A stretch of DNA of 14,073 bases from an uncultured Alphaproteobacteria bacterium (GTDB lineage Bacteria; Pseudomonadota; Alphaproteobacteria; CAAHEQ01; UBA3637), in assembly GCA_947305835.1 (NCBI GenBank), contig CAMZEQ010000006.1, positions 1 to 14,073 on the forward strand, written 5' to 3'. Below, in pieces: positions 1 to 6,645 of this stretch (positions within the stretch are counted from its first letter, which is position 1; each line of letters begins with the position of its first letter). A program made the translations under genes and the position numbers. The notes beneath the pieces are model-generated. The model was not told the DNA's origin, searched no databases, and saw only the letters and a list, made by a program, of their open reading frames with translations.

Positions 1-516
1 GCGATCACCAAAAACATCCTTTAATTTTTGAGTAATTTTTTTGGCGTAGTCATATTTTCCCATTAATAAAGGACGACCGATTAAACCTTCCCATCCGCCT
101 GTTAAGCAAATAAGACCATCCGTATGGGTACAGAGTTCCTCAAAAGTAATATGCGGCGTTTGCTGTTTATCCGCCCCCATATAATAGGCCGAAAAAAGTT
201 TTAATAAATGCTTATAGCCGGTTTCATTTTGAACCAACAAAACCACTTTATCAAAAGTATCTTCGGATGTATCCAACGGCCCGCGATTTTGTTTGGGAGA
301 CTTAACAAGCAATTGTGTTCCCAAAATCGGCTGAACACCCAAGGGAGGCATTTCATGCATCATGGCCATAGCACCGCAAATATTATTGGAATCTGTCACC
401 GCTATGGCCGGCATTTTATTTTCTGCCGCCCACTTGGCGAGTTTGGGCATTTTTATTGCCCCTTCCAACAAGGAATAGGCCGTATGCACATGCAAATGTA
501 TAAACTTTGGTGTCAT
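1..516 (-). CDS. dnaE: DNA polymerase III alpha subunit, N-terminal part (cut by window edge)
   Basis: This is the first 172 codons of the replicative DNA polymerase III alpha subunit; the rest lies beyond base 1. The translation opens with the PHP-domain signature FIHLHVHTAYSLLEGAIK at residues 5-22, followed by AVTDSNNICGAM at about 39-50. In active PHP domains the second motif normally reads TDH; here it reads TDS. One metal ligand is therefore missing and the PHP site is probably not a working nuclease, as in many proteobacterial DnaE proteins. The start at 516 is chosen because an upstream ATG runs into a stop and because a well-formed promoter ends 6 bases before it. The gene lies 46 bp downstream of lolD on the same strand, an order common in Alphaproteobacteria, but it appears to have its own promoter. 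Identity is secure from the motifs. Confidence 0.95.
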   Translation of the reverse strand, partial: MTPKFIHLHVHTAYSLLEGAIKMPKLAKWAAENKMPAIAVTDSNNICGAMAMMHEMPPLGVQPILGTQLLVKSPKQNRGPLDTSEDTFDKVVLLVQNETGYKHLLKLFSAYYMGADKQQTPHITFEELCTHTDGLICLTGGWEGLIGRPLLMGKYDYAKKITQKLKDVFGDR

Positions 517-522
517 GGGAAA

Positions 523-551
523 ATCATAGCAAATTTTGACAAAAAAATCAA
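523..551 (-). promoter_or_regulatory. dnaE promoter, probably leaderless
   Basis: Reading the minus strand, a -35 box TTGATT (546-551), a 17-bp spacer and a -10 box TATGAT (523-528) are followed by only six bases (TTTCCC) before the dnaE ATG at 516. A sigma-70 type start would fall at or next to the A of the ATG, so the mRNA would have no leader and no Shine-Dalgarno site. The boxes are seen; transcription from them is inferred. Confidence 0.7.
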
Positions 552-562
552 GTTAAAAAGGC

Positions 563-1243
563 TTACTTTAATTCTTGAATTTCACCATCTGTAACACAAA
601 TGCGGCGATCCATTTTTCGGGCTAATTCCGGATTATGCGTTGCCAATAACGCAGACAAACCCGTCTCGCGCACCACTTTTAAGAAAATATCAAAAACTTC
701 ATCGGCGGTTTTGGGATCCAAGTTGCCCGTCGGTTCATCCGCCAACAACAAAGCTGGCCGATTAGCCAAGGCCCGTGCAATCGCCACCCTTTGTTGTTCA
801 CCCCCAGACAATTGCCCCGCCCTGTGGGTCAAACGATGCGAAAGTCCCACCGCTTTTAAAAGTTCTTTGGCGCGATTTTCGGCTTCTTTTCTTTTAACAC
901 CAGCGATCAACTGGGGCATCATCACATTTTCCAAAGCGTTAAAATCGGGCAATAGCAAATGCGATTGATACACAAAACCTATGCTTTTCATACGCAAGCG
1001 TGTCCTCCCTGCATCGTTCATTTGGGTTGCATTTTCGCCTGCAATTTCTATTGTACCAGATGTCGGTGTATCCAATAATCCTGCGATATGCAAAAGCGTG
1101 GATTTACCCGAGCCAGAGGGGCCCACTAACGCCACAATTTCACCCTCATGAATTTCTAAATTTATGTCTTTGAGCACTTCCAATTTGGTGGCATTTTTAC
1201 CAAAAGTCCGCGCGATATGGGTCAGTTTCAAGGTATTATTCAT
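563..1243 (-). CDS. lolD: Lipoprotein-releasing ABC transporter ATP-binding protein LolD
   Basis: This is the ATPase of the Lol system, which extracts lipoproteins from the inner membrane and passes them to the carrier LolA for the outer membrane. The 226-aa product is a complete ABC domain of normal LolD length. Visible motifs are Walker A GPSGSGKST (about 41-49), the Q-loop region FVYQSHLLLPDFNALENV (about 90-107), the signature LSGGEQQR (about 144-151), Walker B LLLADEPTGNLD, and the switch histidine in ATHN. The start overlaps the end of lolC by 8 bp, and a GGAGG Shine-Dalgarno sequence lies inside lolC 9 bases upstream, so the two genes are translationally linked. It is called LolD rather than MacB or FtsE because of its LolC partner and its position beside dnaE. 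I see no terminator between it and dnaE. Confidence 0.95.
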   Translation of the reverse strand: MNNTLKLTHIARTFGKNATKLEVLKDINLEIHEGEIVALVGPSGSGKSTLLHIAGLLDTPTSGTIEIAGENATQMNDAGRTRLRMKSIGFVYQSHLLLPDFNALENVMMPQLIAGVKRKEAENRAKELLKAVGLSHRLTHRAGQLSGGEQQRVAIARALANRPALLLADEPTGNLDPKTADEVFDIFLKVVRETGLSALLATHNPELARKMDRRICVTDGEIQELK

Positions 1244-2480
1244 AGCGCAAAGCCTCCACCGGATCTGTTTTAGATGCTTTCCAACTGGGGTATAAAGTCG
1301 CCAAGAAAGCCAAGGCTAAACTCATGCCCGCGACCCATGCCACTTCCGTCAGTTCCACTTTGGCCGGCAGGTGCGATAAAAAGTAAATTTCGGCCGAAAA
1401 CAATTCGCGCCCGGACAAACTTTCCAACCAATTTTTAATACTGTCAATATGATAACAAAAAGCAAGCCCCAAAATAACACCGCCTAAAGTTCCCACAGCC
1501 CCCACCGTTAAACCGGCCAGCAGAAATACCCTTTGTACAGCCCCTTTGGCCATGCCCATTGTGCGCAAAACGGCAATATCTTTGGTTTTATCCTGAACCA
1601 ACATAATTAAACCGGAAATCATATTAAAGGCAGCCACAATAATAATCAGCGTCAAAATCAAAAACATCACATTACGTTCCACTTCAACGGCATTGAAAAA
1701 GGCTTGATTTGTGTGGCGCCAATCGTAAACAACTGCCCGACCGTTCACGGTATCAAATGTGGCATTTAAAACCTGAGGGACTTGAGACAAATCAATGGCA
1801 AAAACTTCCAAATGCGACACACTGTCTTTCATACCAAAAAACTTTTGAGCTTCTGCAAGCGGCATAAAAATAAAATTGCCATCATATTCACTCATACCCG
1901 AATCAAAGGTTCCCAAAACTTTATAGCTTTTCATTTTCGGTACAGAACCAAATGCCGTCAAGTTGGCTTTGGGTGAAATCAGGGTTATTTTATCACCTGT
2001 ACGCACCCCCAATTTGGCTGCTAACCGCCACCCCAAGATCACTTGATTTTTTTCAAAATTAATCAGATTCTCACCACGATAATTTTGTTTTAAAAGAAGA
2101 CGGTCTTCAAAATCTTCACGCATCATTCCACGGACCATCACGCCAGCCTGTCCCGATTCCGCAGTCAGCATCACTTGCCCGTCAATAACGGGAATAACCG
2201 TTTGAACACCATCCAATTTCAAAACTTCTGCCTTTAAATCAGTATACTCGGCCAAAGCCGGCCCGAAATCAGGATAAACCCCCAAATGACCGTTAAGTCC
2301 CAAGATGCGTCCCATCAGTTCAGCCTTAAAACCGTTCATCACACTCATCACAATAATCAGTGTTGCCACACCTAACATAATCCCCAAAAAGGAAAAGCCC
2401 GCGATAACAGATACAAAGCCCGTGCGCTTACGGGACTTCAAATAGCGAAAAGCCAACAATCTTTCAGTTTTATTAAACAT
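1236..2480 (-). CDS. lolC: Lipoprotein-releasing ABC transporter permease LolC/LolE family
   Basis: This is the membrane subunit of the lipoprotein-releasing complex (414 aa). It shows the LolC/LolE/MacB-type layout: a short cytoplasmic N-terminus with LLAFRYLKSRKRTGFVSVIA, a first membrane helix at about 22-44, a large periplasmic domain of about 220 residues, and three C-terminal helices at about 270-290, 318-340 and 382-400. The periplasmic side of helix 1 carries MSVMNGF, and the C-terminus ends in the family-typical TDPVEALRYE. Only one permease gene is present, so the complex may be a homodimer of this protein, as in species with a single LolF-type permease; a second gene elsewhere cannot be excluded. 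The start MFNKTERL at 2480 is preferred over an in-frame start 18 bases upstream because the -10 box lies in that extension. It is co-transcribed with lolD. Confidence 0.93.
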   Translation of the reverse strand: MFNKTERLLAFRYLKSRKRTGFVSVIAGFSFLGIMLGVATLIIVMSVMNGFKAELMGRILGLNGHLGVYPDFGPALAEYTDLKAEVLKLDGVQTVIPVIDGQVMLTAESGQAGVMVRGMMREDFEDRLLLKQNYRGENLINFEKNQVILGWRLAAKLGVRTGDKITLISPKANLTAFGSVPKMKSYKVLGTFDSGMSEYDGNFIFMPLAEAQKFFGMKDSVSHLEVFAIDLSQVPQVLNATFDTVNGRAVVYDWRHTNQAFFNAVEVERNVMFLILTLIIIVAAFNMISGLIMLVQDKTKDIAVLRTMGMAKGAVQRVFLLAGLTVGAVGTLGGVILGLAFCYHIDSIKNWLESLSGRELFSAEIYFLSHLPAKVELTEVAWVAGMSLALAFLATLYPSWKASKTDPVEALRYE

Positions 2481-2486
2481 AGAGGT

Positions 2487-2515
2487 AGTGTAGCGCAAGT
2501 TTTTAAAAAAGGCAA
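2487..2515 (-). promoter_or_regulatory. lolCD promoter, probably leaderless
   Basis: On the minus strand, -35 TTGCCT (2510-2515), a 17-bp spacer and -10 TACACT (2487-2492) are followed by six bases (ACCTCT) before the lolC ATG at 2480. Transcription would start at the ATG itself. This -35 box lies back to back with the -35 box of the small-gene operon, with only 7 bp (2516-2522) between them, so the two polymerases would compete for the site. Confidence 0.65.
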
Positions 2516-2522
2516 GCTGAAT

Positions 2523-2551
2523 TTGACAATGAATGTGAAATATGCTATAAT
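2523..2551 (+). promoter_or_regulatory. Consensus promoter of the small membrane protein operon, probably leaderless
   Basis: This is a perfect sigma-70 consensus: TTGACA (2523-2528), a 17-bp spacer, and TATAAT (2546-2551). Seven bases (TATTTTT) separate the -10 box from the ATG at 2559. It is the best promoter in the window and would be expected to be strong, giving an mRNA with essentially no leader. No operator-like repeat is evident, apart from the closely packed divergent lolC promoter. Confidence 0.82.
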
Positions 2552-2558
2552 TATTTTT

Positions 2559-2825
2559 ATGTTACATATAGAAAGAATGAAAATTATTGAACATCAAAAA
2601 ACAAAGTGCCGCCGCGCAATTGAACAGCATACAAGAAATGTTATTTTACAAAGTCTTGTTTCTTTTGTTTGTATTGCGGGGGGAATGTATGGTGCACACA
2701 AAAAGAATATTGTTATTCCTTTGATCGCTGCCCCATCGTCCGCACACAGCTTGTCCAACTTGATGATTTCTGAAGCAAAACGCAGACGCTATAAGGATAT
2801 ATTGGAAAATTTAGAAAGGGAATAA
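2559..2825 (+). CDS. Small predicted two-helix membrane protein, first of five
   Basis: This is an unrecognised 88-aa protein. It has a basic N-terminal segment of about 27 residues (rich in K, R and H), a hydrophobic segment at about 28-46 (ILQSLVSFVCIAGGMYGA), a short basic turn HKKN, a second moderately hydrophobic segment at about 51-70, and a highly charged tail containing EAKRRR and ending ENLERE. The arrangement suggests a helical hairpin with both ends and the basic turn near membrane surfaces. The start at 2559 is chosen because an in-frame TTG at 2523 is the -35 box of the promoter. It heads a run of five genes on the plus strand between minus-strand lolC and uvrD; the next gene begins one base after its stop. 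The function is unknown. Small toxins, holin-like proteins or membrane-stress peptides are possible, but no motif supports any of them. Confidence 0.75.
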   Translation: MLHIERMKIIEHQKTKCRRAIEQHTRNVILQSLVSFVCIAGGMYGAHKKNIVIPLIAAPSSAHSLSNLMISEAKRRRYKDILENLERE

Positions 2826-2826
2826 A

Positions 2827-3039
2827 ATGGATAAATCGAATGCAAAAAAAATTTTAAATCTTCAAAAGGGGATTATCGGCTTTTGCGCTTTGGCAACCCT
2901 TTATAATTTATCCGTCATTGTTATCGGTGCCTGCACGAAAGATTCGAAAGCGACCGCAATGGGCATAGGCGGCTCACTTATGACCGGCTGCGGATTGGCA
3001 ATGGCCGTTAACAACTATTTAAACAATCCACATCGTTAA
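2827..3039 (+). CDS. Small two-helix membrane protein, paralogue of the fifth gene
   Basis: This unrecognised 70-aa protein has two hydrophobic segments, at about 14-36 and 44-62, separated by a short polar loop (TKDSKA). It is clearly related to the fifth gene of the cluster: both begin M-(D/N)-K and share GFCA(L/I)AT, IG(A/S)C, a lysine in the loop, A(M/T)G(I/V)G and a following GL(A/G). Each carries cysteines in both GFCA and IG(A/S)C. The glycine- and alanine-rich second segment suggests close helix packing. The start is supported by a GAAAGGG Shine-Dalgarno sequence at the end of the preceding gene, whose stop lies one base upstream. The upstream sequence GGGAATAAAATG also resembles that of the fifth gene, which points to gene duplication. 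The function is unknown. Confidence 0.78.
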   Translation: MDKSNAKKILNLQKGIIGFCALATLYNLSVIVIGACTKDSKATAMGIGGSLMTGCGLAMAVNNYLNNPHR

Positions 3040-3070
3040 GAGAAATACGATTGAATATCTCAGAAATAAA

Positions 3071-3307
3071 ATGAAATCAAACAAGAAAAAATCTTACTTT
3101 CAACATTGGGACAGTTTTGAAAAATTCGCTTTCTCTTGGGCTTTAGGATTTACAGCCCTTTGTGGTGTGATGGCCGGATTAGATTACAAGTATAATAATA
3201 AAAAAGGGGCGATTATACAAAGCTCACTGACTGCAGTTAATGCTTTGTGCGCCACCAAAATTATGTGTGATACACGTAAACGTACCACACAAAAGGAACA
3301 AAGATGA
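3071..3307 (+). CDS. Small two-helix membrane protein, third of five
   Basis: This unrecognised 78-aa protein has a lysine-rich start (KSNKKKS), an aromatic stretch YFQHWDSFEKFAFSW, a first hydrophobic segment at about 19-38, a basic turn DYKYNNKK, a second segment at about 46-65 and a basic tail ending QKEQR. Its central part resembles the fourth gene: G-(F/L)-x-A-L, then V-x-(A/T)-G-(L/F), then a K/N-rich turn, and both end in a Q/K/E/R tail. Three cysteines lie in or near the hydrophobic parts. The start has only a weak purine-rich ribosome site. The 31-bp gap before it holds a weak imperfect inverted repeat (GAGAAAT/ATATCTC). Its stop overlaps the ATG of the next gene (ATGA), which supports co-translation. 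The function is unknown. Confidence 0.72.
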   Translation: MKSNKKKSYFQHWDSFEKFAFSWALGFTALCGVMAGLDYKYNNKKGAIIQSSLTAVNALCATKIMCDTRKRTTQKEQR

Positions 3308-3537
3308 AAAAAGAAAAAATTGAATTTAAAGAATACCCGCTGTTACACAGAGTCATGCTTTCAACTTTTTACGGTTTATTTGCATTAAGTGCAGTCATTA
3401 CGGGCTTTGCCATCAAAAATAACAAAAATGTCACCAACGCTGTCAGCACATTAGGCGCTTTGGCTTTGACAACCCCTTTATACCATATCGCCGCACGCAA
3501 TGAGACGCGCCAAATGAAACAAGAGCAACGCGATTAA
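3304..3537 (+). CDS. Small two-helix membrane protein, fourth of five
   Basis: This unrecognised 77-aa protein has a charged N-terminus (KKEKIEFKEYP), a hydrophobic segment at about 16-37 (MLSTFYGLFALSAVITGFAI), a turn KNNKN, a second segment at about 43-62 and a charged tail ending KQEQRD. The layout matches the other four products and the centre resembles the third gene, so the two are probably distant paralogues. The ATG overlaps the previous stop by 4 bp, and an AAAAGGA Shine-Dalgarno sequence lies just upstream. There is no signal peptidase site or enzymatic motif. The function is unknown; insertion in the inner membrane is inferred from hydrophobicity alone. Confidence 0.75.
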   Translation: MKKEKIEFKEYPLLHRVMLSTFYGLFALSAVITGFAIKNNKNVTNAVSTLGALALTTPLYHIAARNETRQMKQEQRD

Positions 3538-3569
3538 AGAAAATCAACGCAATAAAAAAGGAATAAAAT

Positions 3570-3779
3570 ATGAACAAAAATACACAGAAAAATGTATTAA
3601 AAACAGCCCTTGGATTTTGTGCCATAGCAACAGTTTTGGGAATCTCCGCCGCACTAATAGGATCATGCAAACAAAGTGCCAAGTTAATTGCAACGGGAGT
3701 GGGCGTTGCATTATTAAGTGAAGCAGGGCTGGGAATCGCCCTTGAAAAATATTCAAATCGCCAAAAAGAACTTTGTTAA
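3570..3779 (+). CDS. Small two-helix membrane protein, paralogue of the second gene
   Basis: This unrecognised 69-aa protein has hydrophobic segments at about 12-33 and 40-58, separated by the loop KQSAK. It matches the second gene along most of its length: GFCA(I/L)AT, IG(S/A)C, A(T/M)G(V/I)G and GL(G/A). An AAAAGGAATAAA ribosome site precedes the ATG, much like the one before the second gene, as expected after duplication. The N-terminus is basic (NKNTQKNVLK), and the C-terminus ends KELC with a terminal cysteine. Its TAA stop (3777-3779) interlocks with the TAA of uvrD on the opposite strand through the palindrome TTAA, leaving no room for a terminator between the converging genes. The function is unknown. 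Confidence 0.77.
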   Translation: MNKNTQKNVLKTALGFCAIATVLGISAALIGSCKQSAKLIATGVGVALLSEAGLGIALEKYSNRQKELC

Positions 3780-5905
3780 ATCTCTGTTAAAAATCGGGCC
3801 ATAATTTTGCGAATACCACCACTTTCAAAGGCAACTTCCAACATCTGACCATTTTCACGAATCACCACACCTTTACCAAAGGTTTCGTGCATCACTTGTT
3901 TACCTTTACGCGATTTCGGCACCAAATTTTCGCGCGCCCAAGGCATACGCACATCTGAAAAACTGGCACCGTAACCCATGCGATTGTTCCCGCGCATATC
4001 AATATGCTCGGCGGGGAGTTCCTTGATAAAGCGACTGGGTAAAGCATTTTGCCATTGACCATAAACACGCCGATTACTGGCATAGGAAATACGGGCTTTC
4101 TTCTTGGCTCGCGTGAGTCCTACATAGGCCAAGCGGCGTTCTTCTTCCAATCCCAAATCACCCGCTTCATCCAATGCCCGTTGATGGGGAAAAAGACCTT
4201 CTTCCCAGCCGGGCAAAAAAACCGTTTCAAACTCCAATCCTTTACTGGCATGCAAAGTCATGACCACCAACTGATCAGCCGTTGCCACTTCATCATTTTC
4301 AGTGAGTAAACTGGCATATTCAATAAATTGTTCGATACTTTCAAAATCCCCCAAAACGTTATAAAGTTCTTGAATATTTTCCACGCGCCCCGGGGCCTCC
4401 GGTGATTTATCCAAACGCCACATCATCATATACCCCGATTGTTCCATAACCTCTTTGGCCAAATCCACAGGTGATAAATTTTTGCTGTGTTCTTGCCATG
4501 CCGAAACAAGCGCCTTAAAGGTTTCCAAAGATTTTTTAGGGGCTGTTTTCAATTCTGCCTTATCAATCGCCTCAAATAAGCTGAGATGATCTGCCTGTGC
4601 GGCGGATTGTAAAGATTGCATGACCGCTTCGCCAATACCCCGACGGGGTTTATTCACCACACGGATAAAAGCCAAATCATCATTCGGGTTCAAAATTAAA
4701 CGCAGATAGGCCACCGCATCACGGATTTCTTCGCGTTCGTAAAACTTAAAACCGCCGATAATTTTATAGGGAATACCGGCTTGGATGAGTTTGTCTTCAA
4801 ATTCACGCGTTTGGAAACCGGCACGCACCAAAATCGCCATTTGTGAAAGCGCTGTACCCTGATGTAATTCGTCTTCAATTTGCTCAATCACTTTTTCGGC
4901 TTCCTGCGTGCCATTCCAATAGCCTTGAACCGATACTAATTCTCCGCTATTTTTGGTTTCATCAGCCACATGCAAAGTTTTCCCCAGTCGTCCTGTATTA
5001 TTGGCTATCAATGCCGAAGCAGCCCCCAAAATATGTGCCGTTGAACGATAGTTGCGTTCCAACCGAATAACCTTTGCCGATGGGAAAACTTTATTAAAGT
5101 TCAAGATATTATCCACATCTGCACCGCGCCACGAATAAATGGATTGATCATCGTCACCCACACAGCAAATGTTGTTATGTTTTTTGGCGAGCAGGCGCAA
5201 AAGCATGTATTGCGCCACATTGGTATCTTGATATTCATCCACCAAAATATAGTGAAATTGCTCCTGATATTCAGCCAACACAGTGGCATTTTCTTGAAAA
5301 AGTTTTAAGGGCAACAACAGCAAATCACCAAAATCCACTGCATTCATTTCGGTCAGTTTCTGCTGATACAGTTTATAAAAATCCAAACTGCGTCCTTCAC
5401 AAAAATCATTAGATTCGGCATGGGTCACTTTATCGGGTGTTAAACCTCTGTCTTTCCAATGCTGAATCACATCTAACATCATTTTGGGCGGATATTTTTT
5501 CACATCCACACCATATTGCTGCATCAGGTTTTTAAGCAATCGTTCTTGGTCATCCGCATCCAAAACAGCGAAGTTTTGTTGCAATCCCACATAGCCACCA
5601 TAACGGCGCAAAATTTTCACACCTATCCGGTGGAAAGTACCCAGCCATGTGCCCAGTGCCGCCGACCCCACCATTTGCTCCAAACGTGCGCCCATTTCCT
5701 TGGCAGCCTTGTTGGTAAATGTTACTGCCAAAATTTGCCACGGCAGAGCCAAATGTTGCGCCAAAATATAGCCCACCCGTGTTGTTAAAACACGCGTTTT
5801 ACCCGTCCCTGCACCGGAAAGGACCAATAAGGGACCTTCCGTCGTCGTTACAGCCTGATATTGTTCAGGATTTAATTCAGATAAAAAATCAATAATATCC
5901 GTCAT
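3776..5905 (-). CDS. uvrD: ATP-dependent 3'-5' DNA helicase, UvrD/PcrA family
   Basis: This is a superfamily 1A helicase of 709 aa, the usual length for UvrD or PcrA. Such enzymes unwind DNA in nucleotide excision and mismatch repair and clear proteins from DNA. Motifs in order are Walker A GAGTGKTR (31-38), motif Ia TFTNKAAKEM (62-71), Walker B LVDEYQDTN (221-229), motif III GDDDQSIYSWRGA (250-262), motif IV LERNYRST (282-289), motif V VMTLHASKGLEF and motif VI RRLAYVGLTRAKK. The last 45 or so residues (HETFGKGVVIRENGQM onward) look like the C-terminal Tudor-like domain that binds RNA polymerase in PcrA/UvrD. All helicase motifs are intact. The gene appears to be transcribed alone from a leaderless promoter, divergent from tatD. 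Whether to call it uvrD or pcrA is a naming choice. Confidence 0.95.
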   Translation of the reverse strand: MTDIIDFLSELNPEQYQAVTTTEGPLLVLSGAGTGKTRVLTTRVGYILAQHLALPWQILAVTFTNKAAKEMGARLEQMVGSAALGTWLGTFHRIGVKILRRYGGYVGLQQNFAVLDADDQERLLKNLMQQYGVDVKKYPPKMMLDVIQHWKDRGLTPDKVTHAESNDFCEGRSLDFYKLYQQKLTEMNAVDFGDLLLLPLKLFQENATVLAEYQEQFHYILVDEYQDTNVAQYMLLRLLAKKHNNICCVGDDDQSIYSWRGADVDNILNFNKVFPSAKVIRLERNYRSTAHILGAASALIANNTGRLGKTLHVADETKNSGELVSVQGYWNGTQEAEKVIEQIEDELHQGTALSQMAILVRAGFQTREFEDKLIQAGIPYKIIGGFKFYEREEIRDAVAYLRLILNPNDDLAFIRVVNKPRRGIGEAVMQSLQSAAQADHLSLFEAIDKAELKTAPKKSLETFKALVSAWQEHSKNLSPVDLAKEVMEQSGYMMMWRLDKSPEAPGRVENIQELYNVLGDFESIEQFIEYASLLTENDEVATADQLVVMTLHASKGLEFETVFLPGWEEGLFPHQRALDEAGDLGLEEERRLAYVGLTRAKKKARISYASNRRVYGQWQNALPSRFIKELPAEHIDMRGNNRMGYGASFSDVRMPWARENLVPKSRKGKQVMHETFGKGVVIRENGQMLEVAFESGGIRKIMARFLTEI

Positions 5906-5911
5906 AGTTTC

Positions 5912-5940
5912 AGCCTACACGAATTTGGCTTTTTTTGCAA
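5912..5940 (-). promoter_or_regulatory. uvrD promoter, probably leaderless
   Basis: On the minus strand, -35 TTGCAA (5935-5940), a 17-bp spacer and -10 TAGGCT (5912-5917) are followed by six bases (GAAACT) and the ATG at 5905. The -10 box is weaker than its neighbours, but the geometry is the same as at dnaE, lolC, tatD and mepM. No Shine-Dalgarno sequence is present. No LexA-like box was noticed. Confidence 0.6.
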
Positions 5941-5962
5941 GAAAAGATTATCAAAAAACGTC

Positions 5963-5991
5963 TTGAATTTTCCCGACAAATCATTTATAAT
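5963..5991 (+). promoter_or_regulatory. tatD-tcdA promoter, probably leaderless
   Basis: -35 TTGAAT (5963-5968), a 17-bp spacer and a perfect -10 TATAAT (5986-5991) are followed by CCCGCC and the ATG at 5998. There is no purine-rich ribosome site in the six bases between. The divergent uvrD -35 box ends 22 bp upstream. Confidence 0.75.
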
Positions 5992-5997
5992 CCCGCC

Positions 5998-6645
5998 ATG
6001 ACCTATATTGATGCGCATTGTCATTTGTTGGATATAAGTGAATTTAAATTGGCTCGAACGGCCGGTGTAGATTCAATTATTTGCAATGCAATAAACCCAA
6101 AAGATTGGCATCAAGTTTTAGCCCTTGAAAATGTGATTCACGCCATCGGTATTCATCCATGGCATGTGTCTGATTTACCCGAAAATGCGATGACAGATTT
6201 GGAAAAATTATTAGAGCAAAATCCCGGTGCACATATCGGTGAAATCGGCTTGGACAAATGCAAAGGTGATTTTTATAAACAGGAAGAAATTTTTATGTTG
6301 CAATTGGAATTAGCCCAAAAATTACAGCGTCCCGTTCATGTGCATTGTGTACGGGCATGGGGAGAAATGTTGCCAATTTTAAAGGGGCATAAAGATTTAA
6401 AATATTTGTTTCACGGTTTTTCAGGCGACAAAAATGTCGTTCGTTTTTTATCAGATTACGATGCTTATTTTTCTGTGAATCGTGCCACGAAAATTCCATT
6501 GATTCCGGCTGATAAATTACTGATTGAAAGTGATGCGCCCGATGGACTGCCCAGCCCAGCAAATTTACCATTTTTATACTTGCAATTAGGGGTACAGTCG
6601 GCACAAATCGAACAAAATTTTCAAAGGTTTTTAAATGGAAGATAG
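5998..6645 (+). CDS. tatD: TatD family metal-dependent hydrolase (putative deoxyribonuclease)
   Basis: This is a TIM-barrel metallo-hydrolase of the TatD group, whose studied members are 3'-5' DNA exonucleases. Metal-site motifs are DAHCH (H7 and H9), GIHPW (51-55), GEIGLD (E82), VHVHCV (114-119), HGFSG (139-143) and ESDAPD (177-182). All expected ligands are present, so an active enzyme is likely. At 215 aa it is shorter than the usual 250-265, mainly through compact loops and an abbreviated C-terminus; no frameshift is seen. The start at 5998 is chosen because the in-frame extension back to 5935 runs through both the promoter and the uvrD -35 box. Its last 11 bases overlap tcdA, so the two genes form one operon. 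The exact TatD subgroup (TatD, YcfH or YjjV) cannot be fixed by eye. Confidence 0.88.
   Translation: MTYIDAHCHLLDISEFKLARTAGVDSIICNAINPKDWHQVLALENVIHAIGIHPWHVSDLPENAMTDLEKLLEQNPGAHIGEIGLDKCKGDFYKQEEIFMLQLELAQKLQRPVHVHCVRAWGEMLPILKGHKDLKYLFHGFSGDKNVVRFLSDYDAYFSVNRATKIPLIPADKLLIESDAPDGLPSPANLPFLYLQLGVQSAQIEQNFQRFLNGR

Noticed and set aside
517..562. Possible intrinsic terminator between lolD and dnaE (T-rich stretch)
   Set aside because: Only very weak A/T pairing can be drawn upstream of the T-run, and the stretch is better explained as the dnaE promoter.
208..968. Plus-strand reading frames opposite dnaE and lolD
   Set aside because: They lie antisense to well-supported dnaE and lolD, have no ribosome site, and their composition is that of a mirrored coding strand.
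2523..2558. TTG start for small gene 1, giving 12 extra residues
   Set aside because: The TTG is the first part of the TTGACA -35 box, and the segment contains the whole promoter.
3040..3070. Inverted repeat GAGAAAT/ATATCTC between small genes 2 and 3
   Set aside because: Seven-base arms with a mismatch and A/T-rich pairing are weak and could occur by chance; it is not listed as a feature.
3443..3756. Minus-strand frames of 70-79 aa opposite small genes 4 and 5
   Set aside because: The plus-strand frames have ribosome sites, paralogy and operon spacing; the minus frames have none and overlap each other.
5935..5997. N-terminal extension of TatD by 21 residues from a TTG
   Set aside because: The extension is made of the tatD promoter and the uvrD -35 box. 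The family-typical protein starts right at MTYIDAHCH.
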